A stretch of 64,000 bases of DNA from Amborella trichopoda (Eukaryota; Streptophyta; Magnoliopsida; Amborellales; Amborellaceae), in assembly GCF_000471905.2 (NCBI RefSeq), contig NW_006494789.1:1419545-1483544 (forward strand). The letters run 5' to 3'. This document shows, piece after piece, positions 13,441 through 24,529 of the stretch; the stretch's first letter is position 1; every line of letters starts with the position of its first letter. The position numbers and the translations under genes were made by a program. The notes beneath the pieces were generated by a model that searched no databases, was not told where the DNA came from, and was given only the letters and a program-made list of their open reading frames with translations.

Positions 13441-13763
13441 AAATCCATGTCCAGTCTATGCATACGGTCTCTTCTCTCTCTCTAACTCCCTACTTTATCC
13501 TCTACACTCTCTAACTATGTTCGTATTTCAGTCTTAAAGATTGTTTCTCTCTCTAACTCTATTTCCTGCACTTTAGGGTTTGCTCTCCTCTCTCTAACTC
13601 ACGAATTTATCCCCCCCTCTATTTAACCATATTGTTCCTCTCTGTGTCTCACGAATTTCTCCCCCTCCTGTAACCCACGTATTATTTCTTCCCCTCTCTC
13701 TCTCTCTCTAAGTCCACGATTTCTGCGTCGCTGTCCAAAGATCGGGTGCTTACTGTCACAGAA
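13440..13763 (+). promoter_or_regulatory. CT-rich leader, probable p23 5' UTR/promoter
   Basis: The plus strand here is packed with ctctctctaactc blocks, a composition common in plant 5' leaders and core promoters. It is also seen ahead of FIP2 in this window. It ends just before an ATGAG|GT at 13764, the only such first-exon candidate found for the p23 gene. A transcription start was not located. Confidence 0.4.
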
Positions 13764-15818
13764 ATGAGGTTGGGAATATTTCTCTCCCACTGTTAATTGT
13801 TTGAAAGTTGAACACGATTCTAACACTGTGCGTGTGTTTTGGAAATTTGCTCTGTTGACAAATTGAAGTGAATGGAATGCTCTCTCTCTCTCAAATTATA
13901 TTGTATCTCAAAGATGTGCTTGTTCCATTTCTCTTTTTGGCTGTCCTTTTTATTGCATTGTTAAAATTTATACACTCACAGTCACTTAATTCTGTTGCAT
14001 TTTGTTTTGTATTTGCCGAAACTTGACCATGATAATTTGCTTAATCGTGTGTATGATTTGTGGTATTCATCCACTCAATAGAAAATGGATTTGGTTGTTT
14101 ATTTTTTCTTTTTTAATCACAAGAACATAGGGCGTACTGAGTTATTTGAAATTGCATTTGTATAAGAGTGTATAATTTAAATAGAAAATGGATGACAAAT
14201 AACAGAAAATGTATAACAAATGCATAATCTAACATCTCTTCCCCACTGAGACGAGCTTTCTACAGGTCCCCACGCGCATGTAATTTATACGTGGCTGGGG
14301 TTTGACACCCGTCTTATATTATTCGACCCCCTGTTAGGGGTTCAACAACACCATTACACGTTAATTGTGACCTAACGAGTATATTGGGCACTAGGATGCT
14401 CCACTGTTGTCTCCTTACTGCCAGACCCCATTGAAATGTTTCCTTTCTCAAACTCCACTTGTTGTACTGAGTTTATCTTGAGAAAAATGGCAATGTACTT
14501 CAGTTTGTTGAATCGGCTAAGGAAAAGCTGGATGGGAAGTAACAATCGTAGCATTGATTTAATCACATTAGCAAGCTGTGGAGAAGCCAAGCATATGTTC
14601 ATACTGTGAAATGATGCTATAGAAAGTCTAGAACATCTCACTATTCACAAGGAGATTCTCTTATTATACCTGACCCGAACAGTGGCATAGAACTATTTTC
14701 TCATTTTCTATGAAACCTCCCAAAGTTGATTTCTTTGTATTGAGGCAGCTGAAAAAAAAAGAAAAAAGGATGAGCTTTTGGAAATTTGTAACATGTAAAT
14801 AATGAGAAAACTGTTAAAAAAAGTTTAAAATAAAATTAAAATGCAATTAACAGGAACACCAAGTTATTGGCGTCTAGATCATTACATCTTCGCATTTTAG
14901 TGTACGACCAATGTGATGCATTGATTGTGAATGTGATGCATTGATTGTGAAGTTCATAGGCACAGGTTTGTAAAATTCAAAGGAACCTTACAAATAGTCT
15001 CCAAAGTTGGGGTTTCCCTTAGTTCATTGAGGCTCTAATATTACATAAACTTAAGACTTAGGAGAGATGAAAAGGAACACGGGTGATTCCAATGCTACGT
15101 CTCAATTTTGCATCCTGCCACTGGACTACCCAAAAAATCGAAGTATTCTAATTTCTTAGCAAGAAAAAAGAGAGGAAGTTATGAATAACTTGGGGCTTTC
15201 GATTTAGGCTGAATGTATTTGTGCCCTTTATGGGTATACAAGCAATGACAAGATATCCCTAAATAACTTACCAGGCACTTACAGCCAAAACACACAATAT
15301 ACACATAATCAAGCACGTATCTGTTAAAATAACTATAGAAGTCCTAGAAAAACTAGCCTATGAATTATTTTGGCATGGGTCCAATATTTCAGTATCTCTA
15401 TCTGTAGGACCCATTCCTTGTTTCCCTTCCCAAAACCTGGATTACCAAAGCCTAAAATAAAGTTTGCAAGAAATTTCTTTGCTAAACAAGATATTCAATA
15501 TTTTATAGTTGTTCCAAATGATATTTTACGTTAATCATTTATGTATGGTGGATGCAAAAGAGAGAGTCAGATTGCTATTTTTAGAGATATGTCCTTGTTC
15601 ACTCAGGATGTTGTACTACAGCTATTTGTATCCAAACTCGGACAAGTTCATTTAGTATGCATTGTCTTATGAAAAACAAATAGGTTGAAAAATGGAGCAT
15701 CTACCAACTTAAGACAGCCTTCCAAAGAAAATTCAACTGCATCCCTACATTTACCCATGTGATCATATCGACTAGCCTATGTATCACTAAGTAAGCATCT
15801 CTATGCACATAGTTTATG

Positions 15819-15851
<33 letters not shown>

Positions 15852-18800
15852 TTTGNNNNNNNNNNNNNNNNNNNNNNNNNNNNNNNNNNNNNNNNNNNNN
15901 NNNNNNNNNNNNNNNNNNNNNNNNNNNNNNNNNNNNNNNNNNNNNNNNNNNNNNNNNNNNNNNNNNNNNNNNNNNNNNNNNNNNNNNNNNNNNNNNNNNN
16001 NNNNNNNNNNNNNNNNNNNNNNNNNNNNNNNNNNNNNNNNNNNNNNNNNNNNNNNNNNNNNNNNNNNNNNNNNNNNNNNNNNNNNNNNNNNNNNNNNNNN
16101 NNNNNNNNNNNNNNNNNNNNNNNNNNNNNNNNNNNNNNNNNNNNNNNNNNNNNNNNNNNNNNNNNNNNNNNNNNNNNNNNNNNNNNNNNNNNNNNNNNNN
16201 NNNNNNNNNNNNNNNNNNNNNNNNNNNNNNNNNNNNNNNNNNNNNNNNNNNNNNNNNNNNNNNNNNNNNNNNNNNNNNNNNNNNNNNNNNNNNNNNNNNN
16301 NNNNNNNNNNNNNNNNNNNNNNNNNNNNNNNNNNNNNNNNNNNNNNNNNNNNNNNNNNNNNNNNNCTACTATATATATATATATATATATATATATGGGT
16401 TTTGTTACGCTACACCACTTGTGGTGTATACCCTTAAAGTCCTCAACATTTTTTGGATACTTAGATACCCTTGCATTTTAATACAAAAATTTTCAAGCAG
16501 GGGCAGTTTTGGTCATTTAGAGGGGTAGAATGGATATTTCTATAAGAAAATAGTGGCATTCTATAGTTGTTAAAAAATAATTAATGCACCATGTGGGTGA
16601 TGTTACACACCAAGTTGGTGATGTCATTGTCCACTATTATTCATAAATGCTTTTGTTTCTATTAGGAATTTCTACTTTACCCTTGACTAATTACTTAAAA
16701 TACCCCTAGACAAAAAGTTAATATACTATAGGATAAGGGTATCTAAGTGTCCAAAAATATTGAGGACTTTAAAGGTATACACTACAAGTGGTGTAGTGTA
16801 ACAAAACCCTATATATATATACACACACCATAGCGTTGTAGCTTTCATTGTTGGGAGCTTTCTTCTTGGTCCATATATCTCTTTTTTAGGAGTGTCTTTT
16901 AATAAAAAATTGTTCAACACTACACAAGATCACAACCGCCTTTTGGACTGTTGATTGGTGACTAAGCTTCAATTTAAATTGAATTTCTTGGGAAGCAGAG
17001 GAGTTCATGGACCATATATTGATTCATTGTTGTTATTCTACTGAAGTCTGGAATTATCTTTTGGCTTATGCGTAGCTGGGTGATACGATCTCCATGGTGG
17101 GCCCTTGTCAATGTTGAAGCTTGCCTATTCCCCTTTCATCATTATTGTACATTGTGGAAGCTATGTTGCTTTGCTATCTTGTAGGAGATGAACCAATGGT
17201 GGTTTGTTATGTACTCAAGCTGCCACATTAGGGGTGGCCCATTTTTTATTTGTGTAGTTTGTTCTCAGTAACTGCTGGCCCCATGCCTGCCCATGATAAT
17301 AGTTCACAGTACTCTCTTAGATACTTGAAGTCAAGTTCCTAGCCGTGAGCGATTTTACACTCTTAGATACTTGAAGTCAAGTTCCTAGCCGTGAGCGCTT
17401 TGTCTAAGTCCTAAATGGCCTGATGTCTGAGTAAAAGCCTGATCCAAGGGTTGAAGCCAGTAAATGAAGTACACAAGCACTGAGCGCTATTTCAAAAGAT
17501 TCGGAATTAGCTCCTCTTGAATCTGCTCAAGTCCCATTGAAGCATGGTGAGCCATCCTAGACATCTCACAGGGCAAGATCTCAGTCTTTAGATGCTCCTG
17601 ATTCCCCCAATTGGTTTGCTAGGAAGAGAAGAATCTAAAGGATCAAGTTATCTACACATTATTCAGAGGTTAATCGTAGAACACCAAATACTGCGATATC
17701 GTATGAACCGGACATAGGTTGCATCCCTCATGACATGAAATTGAAAGATAGAATCTTCCTTGGAAAGACTAATCCATTCGGATTGACTTTAGAGTCCAAC
17801 TGCTCTGCTTTGCCAGAATCCTTTTTCTTTTGAAGCTGTACAGAATCCATGTTGTAAATTTGAATCAGGTTGATCTCCTTGTTCTCTCAGGAAACAATCC
17901 TCTTCCACTGATCCCCCCATTGTCTTCTCTGTCAACCGATTCCTCTTCGAAGCAAAAAAGGACATGGCCCAAACTTTTAAGAAATGATTGGTCGAGTGAC
18001 TTAGCATCTGGATATTTCACAGACTCTTTCCATCTCTTTATTGACTTCATTATCGCCTTTCCTAGCTGCACAACTGCCCATGCCATTAGTTCGTGATACA
18101 TCTGGCCCATTACAACATTTAATTTCTTCACTTGTGCCTTTGCCAAAATTTTAAGTTGTTTTAAAGGCAATGGAAGTGTTGGTGGACAAAATGACTATTG
18201 TAAACATTTCTTAACACCCACAATGACATTCTCCAAACTACAAAAATATGGAGAAGCACCCAAGCAATCACTGCCTTGCCAGAGAAGGGGGTCATCCTTC
18301 CCTCTCTCCTAGTGATACAGTAACCTTCACCCCGCTCTCCCTAAATCGCCAATTCTGTACAGACCTTTCATACACAGTGTTGTACCGAAATTTTGTGACT
18401 ACTGCACCAGACTTGTCCAGGATACCCGTTTAACATAGTTCAGAATTATAGTTAATATGAATTGTTCCATACCCATGCCTTTTAATTACAATTGTGTTAT
18501 TACACTAACTATTAAAAGTAACCATGCTGTTAATGATCAGGGAAATTTTGGCAAGCATTAATGGCCAGAAACTAGATTGCAAACTCTACTTTGCTTGTGG
18601 TATGTATTTTTGAGTATGTATTATGATTAAGCACTCTGTTGTATACTGTTTTGTTATATTTGTGTGATTTGTGCAAGCTCCTTCAGATAAAATTTGGTGT
18701 TTACACAGCTCATATCTCTCTCTTTATATATATATATAATGTACATATGATGTTCCCGCTGGAGTTGTTCATTTACTCCCTCGGGTAAATCCCAATCTAA

Positions 18801-20640
18801 ATTTGATTTTAGAACACCAAATTTTGAGATGGAACCTTTTCAACCTATAGAGTAGCCTCAATAAAAAAAATTGCTCTCTCTGTGCACTTGAAAAAAATAA
18901 TGTCTCAAAATTGAATAGAGGCCGCCGTTTAATTTTTAGAGAGTGAGATCAAAGAACTAGAAAACTCAAAATTCGAATTTTTTCTTTTGAAAATAATCGT
19001 TCTAGAGACTTGGGTGGTTCCAAAATTTCCGATTGAAAAAATCTTCCCATATAGGTCTCTGACCGAGGGAGTAGACGTATACTATGCTCCCCTGGGAGCA
19101 TATTGTATATGTACAGGTATATGTATGTGTATGTGTATGTATATGTTGGATCGTATATATATCCATCATTAAGTTTTGGATCTGCCGATCGTTTGTTTAT
19201 AATATAAAGTGGCACCCACCTTTATGTGGTGGAATACTTACGAGGTAAGGTGATGTCTCGATGCTACTTGCAGTCGCAACCCTGAAGTTCTTTGGGCTCA
19301 GCGTTCTGATAAAGTTTACGTGACTGTTGCTTTACCTGATGCAAAAGATATCTCTATTAAATCCGAGCCTCATGGGTTATTCATATTTTCTGCAAAGGGG
19401 AGAAACAATGAATCCTTCGACTTCTCTCTGGAGCTTTATGGACCAATAGTTCCTGAGGTGAGTCTCTTTTTTTTTGGTTTTCTCTAAGCAAAAGCATGTT
19501 GTAATTGAGTGCCAGCCATGTTGGCTCTTGTTTTTGGGTTTCTCCATTGATTTTAGCTTTGTATAACAATCTGCTGAAAGCTCATATAACAGCCTAGGAA
19601 CTAAAGATTTCCTGGAAATTAATATAATGTTAGTCTTGCTGAGTCGTGGGCTGTGGTGCATCGATACAGCTGTAGAATTGTTAAATTCTTTTATTTTGTG
19701 TGATTTTACATGCATTCTTAGAGAGTAACTGGTATGGATAAGGGGGACCCATTTTGAAGTATCTACGGTTTCTAATATTTGTAACTAGGAATAAAATTCT
19801 AGTTATTTTAATATTTTCCTGATGAATTGAAAGGGAAAGCATGCTGCCCAAGAGTGTCATAATTACTGTCCAATGAAATGAGGAATGGTGATCGAGAGAG
19901 TGGGACCAACCAAAACTGGACATGACACCAATCACGGTCTCACTTGCTGTCTTTCTCATACTGTCATTCCATTGGATGGTGATGACCCAAAGAGAATGGG
20001 GTTTTCCATCCATCATTCTATTTAGATAGTGATGACCCCAGGAGAATATAGCTTTGTATACCATGTAGTATGTACTTTCTCATGCTTAAAATAATTGGCA
20101 TTCTTTGTCGAAGTTATTATTTTATTGGCTTTTTTACTTGTAACCTCATGTCATCCAAGAATAAGAAGCAAGGACATCTGTCAAATCCTATGGATGTTCC
20201 CATTGTAAAGAGCTGTTATAATTCTTGATCCATCTAATTTAAGAATTCCTATTATAATTCTCATATTTTACGAGAGCTCTTGCCATAATTCTCACTTTCT
20301 TGGAAATTCTACATGATGTGCAGAGTAACAAATCAAATTTTGGATTGAGGAATATACTCTGTGTCATCCAAAAAAAGGAGGAGGGTTGGTGGCCAAGGCT
20401 TGTGAAATCAGATGGAAAGCCAGCTCCATACATCAAAGTTGATTGGAACAAGTGGTGTGATGAGGATGAGGAAGAGGCAATAAATAGTAAGTATTAGGAA
20501 AGAATATGACACATCTAAGAGGCAAGGACGAATATGATACTTATTGGAAACATATTAAATGCATGGGTAGACCTAGATTAGGTAGACAAAGCTTTGAGAA
20601 GGGTGAACAAAAGGTTGGTTGGAACTTAATAAACATTAAC

Positions 20641-20680
<40 letters not shown>

Positions 20681-21917
20681 GGTAGAATATGATACTTGTT
20701 GGGATGAAATTGTCTGCAAGTGTTATGAACTTATGGTAGAATATGTGACTTTTAGTACCAAAGTAAGTGCAGTAGGCCTAGTTTAGGCAGACAAAGCTTA
20801 GAGATGGGTGAACAAAAGTCTGGTGGAAATTTATAAACAAGTATTCACTCCTTTTGTTTGCGTATATGTGTGTGTGTGTGTGAGAGAGAGAAGGGGGTTT
20901 ATTATCGGAATGATTACTGTTGGTCTCTGAGAGAGAGAGAGAGAGTATTATCAGGAAAGCTTATTGGTCTTACTTTGCAGCTGATACACTGGCATTCAGC
21001 GGAGACCAAGAGAATACCAAGGTACGAAATCCATGATGCCATTCTTTTCTCCTGGCTTGGGCTTTGCTCTTGTAAAAGTCTGTCATTTAAAGTTCTAGGC
21101 AGCTAATATCTTCGCTTTTGAAAATGTCTTCATACAAACATCATCTTTGATGCAGAAGTATGAAGCAGATGATGAAAGCAGTGAAGATGAAGGATTACTC
21201 TGTAAGTCGACAACCTCTAATCCTATCTCCGAATAAGATATTTACTGCAGTCGCACAAGCTTAGAGAGAGAGAGAGAGCTTCAAATGCCCAATTTTGCAT
21301 TAGTAACCTTCATCTACTATTGACGGCTACTGAGGTAGCATATGAGAGAATGGAGAGATATCGAAGTAAAATGTCAAAAGTTGGCATTAATAACCCATCT
21401 TACTATTGAGTTCTAATAATAATGGACAGGCCACCAAACTGGTTAGGTATTTTTGTACAGTTAAAAGTGGTTTTACCACCTATCAAACTGGTTGGACCAT
21501 ATTTTCAACAACCCACTCTATCCAAAAGTCAAATATTGCTCTTAACCCATTTTTTGCCAACCTAGATGGTCAAATATTGCTCTTTACTCATTTTTGGGAA
21601 ACTTAGTTTTACTCTTAAGCCAAATAAACCTAGGCACCGGATGCTGGTGCAACCGGTCCTTAACCACTCCGGTGGCAATAACACTGATTGAGATATATAC
21701 GTGTTGAGCCTCAAATGCTAAATTTGGCATCAATGAGACCTCTGTATTATTGAGGTAGCATTCGGAGCCTTAGCACAATATGTAGAACGATTGGGATTTT
21801 TCATATTTATTTTTTACTTTTTTAGGGTTTCAAAGCTTATATTTTTCTTAAGCTTATATGTTTCTTTGCCACATATGTACAGATCTCCCGGACTTACAGA
21901 ATGCACGGGATGATTGA
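13764..21917 (+). CDS. p23-2: p23-type Hsp90 co-chaperone (CS domain), p23-2-like
   Basis: This is a co-chaperone with a CS domain that binds the ATP-bound N-terminal domain of Hsp90 in the cytosol. Five exons are secure: 19274-19457, 20324-20486, 20981-21021, 21156-21201 and 21883-21917, with phases agreeing throughout. They read [51 protein letters not shown], then [12 protein letters not shown] and an acidic tail ending [13 protein letters not shown]. This matches the short plant p23-2 class, which lacks the glycine-rich tail of p23-1. Exon 2 begins in mid-codon (T of Ser), so the first exon should end ATGAG. The only ATGAG|GT in the upstream 8 kb is at 13764-13768, behind a CT-rich leader. 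That gives a five-base coding exon, an intron of about 5.5 kb, and 157 residues in total. The gene body is near certain; the first exon is provisional. Intron 1 holds LINE scraps, a MITE and an N gap. Confidence 0.85.
14560..14690 (+). mobile_element. Weak LINE zf-RVT remnant
   Basis: The plus-strand reading gives [13 protein letters not shown] after an in-frame stop, resembling the zinc-binding zf-RVT region at the end of plant LINE reverse transcriptases. It is short and decayed, and lies in p23 intron 1. The call rests on this one motif. Confidence 0.35.
15856..16365. other. Assembly gap, 510 N
   Basis: A run of N is bounded by TA microsatellites on both sides: (TA)n ending tatggtttg on the left, and ctac(TA)n followed by gggttttg on the right. 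Reading frames drawn across it are meaningless. Confidence 0.98.
16397..16809. mobile_element. 413-bp MITE with ~73-bp terminal inverted repeats, inserted in TA microsatellite
   Basis: The left end 16397-16470 (gggttttgttacgctacacc...) and the right end 16737-16809 are near-perfect inverted copies, differing at only a few bases. They are flanked by TA repeats on both sides. The interior has no protein. Small elements placed in TA microsatellites, such as the Micron family described in rice, look like this; membership in that family is not shown here. It lies in p23 intron 1. Confidence 0.88.
16960..17115 (+). mobile_element. LINE reverse transcriptase zf-RVT remnant
   Basis: The plus-strand reading [20 protein letters not shown] followed by NYLLAYA fits the zf-RVT zinc-binding domain of plant non-LTR retrotransposons (EtvDHLliHC...vW). 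A stop codon follows at once and the flanks are decayed. It lies in p23 intron 1. Confidence 0.6.
20645..20678. repeat. (GA)n microsatellite in p23 intron
   Basis: An uninterrupted run of GA. Shorter GA runs recur at 20881-20890, 20931-20946 and 21264-21279 in the same gene. Confidence 0.9.
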
Positions 21918-23330
21918 GGTGTTGGCCTAGAGGATGACAAGGTAAAAACAGATAGGAAGAAATAGAAAGGAAACTGACCTCGAATCTCGTTTCTGTCCAT
22001 ACAAACCTAACCCCCAAAATCCATACGTGTGACAGTTATGTGAATTGTTCTTTATTTCCTTAGTCTTGGCGACTCGAAAGTGATTCTTAACTGCTGCTCT
22101 CTCTCTGTTTAACCTCTCTCTCTCTCTCTCCATATGCCACCATAGAAACCAAGCTCAAGCTAGTCTCTTACATTCGCATTCCTCCCTTTCTCCCAAAAAT
22201 GGTTTCAGTTTTTCCAAAAACAACACACCATAAATGTATGCAGTAAAAGAGATCAAACCTCAAACTAAATGTAGTAAGAGAGATCAAACTAACCGATATG
22301 GATCAAATTAGTACGACAGAATAATATCATAAAGCCTATTTAACAAGTAATTTTATAGCAGATTATCTCATCTAGAATTAATACACTTCACATAATATTA
22401 GTTTATTTAATTCTGACATTTACTAGCATGTATAATATTATTTAATTAAAAAATATTATTTAAAGTTGCAAACTTAATACTATATAAGTATACCTCAAAC
22501 ATCGAGTAGAAAAAAATGTTATACAGTTCAAAAACCTTCTATTTGATCATCTCAACTTTGAGATTTGAGATGCATGGATATAGAGAAAAAAGAACTTTTT
22601 CCAATGTGTGTTTGCAGTATCTGTTAGATCGGCATCCTTTTTTGAATTGAAATTTCGTAAATTTTTATTTTAACTACTATTTTTAGTTGTTTCTTTTACT
22701 TGCAGTTAAAATTAAGTGCTTCCAACATATTACTATGATAAGAAATGGGGGCAAAGTTTCTATACTTCCCCTAAAGTATAAAAGATCTATATTTCTCCTA
22801 CCATCCAGTCATCCAACCTACCATCCAGCCGTTCAATTTTGATCAAAAGAACCACTCACTATTTGATCTTATATCCGACATCTCAAAGTATTTTATATTT
22901 AATTTTTTTATATAAATTGTATTAATTTGAAATTTAGTACGTGCCATCTTCTCATTAAGACGCATTTATAAAAAATATTTAAAATAATTTTTCAATAAAA
23001 TATAATGATCAAAATACTCCATGAAACTTTCAAAGATATTTTGATCCTTTTATTTTATTGAAAATTTTTTTTTTTATACTTTTTGTTAGTACAAGTTTAA
23101 TAGAAGATTGGACGTACAAAATTTGGCGTCAAAATAGTTTATAAAACAATTAAAAATAAAATAGTGCCGTGACATTGTAATTGGAGCAATCTTAACCGTC
23201 CATTCAAAATGGACGGTTTGATAAAAAGAAATATATAAGTTTTATGTTGTAGGAGAAACATAGAAAGCTTACCATAGAAAACTTTTCAAAAAAATAAAAA
23301 TAAACTCCTATATTACAACTATCTAAGTCA

Positions 23331-23461
23331 TAAGTATCTATACAAGTATACAAGTCATCAGATGTTCAAATAGACATCAAATAAATAAAGGTGTAGTTGG
23401 CATTAAGTATCTATACAAGTATACAAGTCATCAGATGCTCAAATAGACATCAAATAAATAG
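23331..23461. repeat. Two-copy tandem duplication, 73-base period
   Basis: Copies begin taagtatctatacaag at 23331 and 23404 and are nearly identical until the second ends near 23461. Confidence 0.85.
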
Positions 23462-23486
23462 GTGGCATGATGCATCCGTAGTTGTA

Positions 23487-23750
23487 GAGCCAAGGTGCAC
23501 CTACAAATTTTATCATGATATATAATTTTGATGTAAAATGATCTTAAGATTATTTCAAAATCTATTTTTATATCTAATTATAAAATTTATTAAAATAAAA
23601 AAGATCTATAAACATATGAAAATTTTGAAAATGGATGGTGTAGATAATATATCGTAAAACGAACTATTTTTTAAACTTAAAAAATATTTTTATTTTTCAT
23701 GATCATACATCGATGCACATCCACATCCATAGCTCTACATTATAAGGTGG
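23487..23750. repeat. Dispersed repeat family A, body copy
   Basis: It shares with copies at 38709, 52683, 54448 and 60509 the order 'aatgatcttaagattatttc', 'tatctaattataaaattt', 'gaaaa.ttttgaaaatggatggt', 'ttcatgatcatacatc'. Clear inverted ends are not visible in this copy. Confidence 0.55.
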
Positions 23751-24012
23751 ATTTTTGAGATCCCTAATACTACATTATAAGGATATATAAACTTTTTCCA
23801 ATAAATAATTATTTATTATTGTAATTGATTTTATTAAGCCAATATGATAACAAATATATCCCCCATGATATAAGACGTCAAAATCCCTAGAATGAGTCAG
23901 TAATTATGAGAATTAAATAGTGAAACCATACGGGAAACCATCCGACCTTAGTTGCATTAATAACTCAACTTTTAACATAATAAATTAAATTGAGCAAGGC
24001 ATCTGAACGCGG

Positions 24013-24218
24013 GAGAATACATAGTGAAACATACACGGGATAGATGACACTTCCCTATATAAGAGTTATCACATGTAAGCATCACAGAGCCATAAAAGAA
24101 AAGAATTGGGAGAGAGAGAATACATAGTGAAACATACACGGGAGAGATGACACCTCCCTATATAAGAGTTATCACATGTAAGCATCACAGAGCCATAAAA
24201 GAAAAGAGTTGGGGGAGA
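24013..24218. repeat. Two-copy tandem duplication, 103-base period, with TATA-like words
   Basis: Copies start gagaatacatagtg at 24013 and 24116. Each contains ccctatataagagttatc. Differences are few. No plus-strand coding region follows within the next kilobase, so the TATA-like word has no evident gene to serve. Confidence 0.85.
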
Positions 24219-24529
24219 GAGAGACAGAAATAGGGAGAGGAGCATAATCACATCATATAAAAAAACAAACAAAAGCTAAGTGGAGATTAGGCCCCTTTAT
24301 TTTTTTTTTCTTTTTTTTTTGTGAGAATGAAATTAGATACTTCATCAACCATTGATACTACCACCAACACTCACCCATTCTCAATTCATACAAGAATTCG
24401 AAACAACTTTAGTTACATGGGGGAACAAAGATTTAAAACCAAGCAAAACATATTACATGGGTGGAGAAAGAGAGAGACTACAGCACATTAGTCACATATG
24501 CAAGAGACACAGAGAGAGAATATAAGCGC

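Larger units (their letters stand above)
21918..24529. other. AT-rich spacer between convergent p23 and DUF639 genes
   Basis: No gene is supported. It contains two local tandem duplications (23331-23461 and 24013-24210), a copy of dispersed repeat family A around 23487-23750, and poly-T stretches. The 3' ends of both neighbouring transcripts should fall here; I could not place polyadenylation sites. Confidence 0.6.

Noticed and set aside
15803..16528. Open frames running through the N gap
   Set aside because: They consist of undefined residues plus TA-repeat YIYI translations and have no coding meaning.
19224..19273. ATG at 19224 as the p23 start, with the acgag|gtaagg donor
   Set aside because: The intron would be about 29 bases, too short for plants, and reading through meets a stop.
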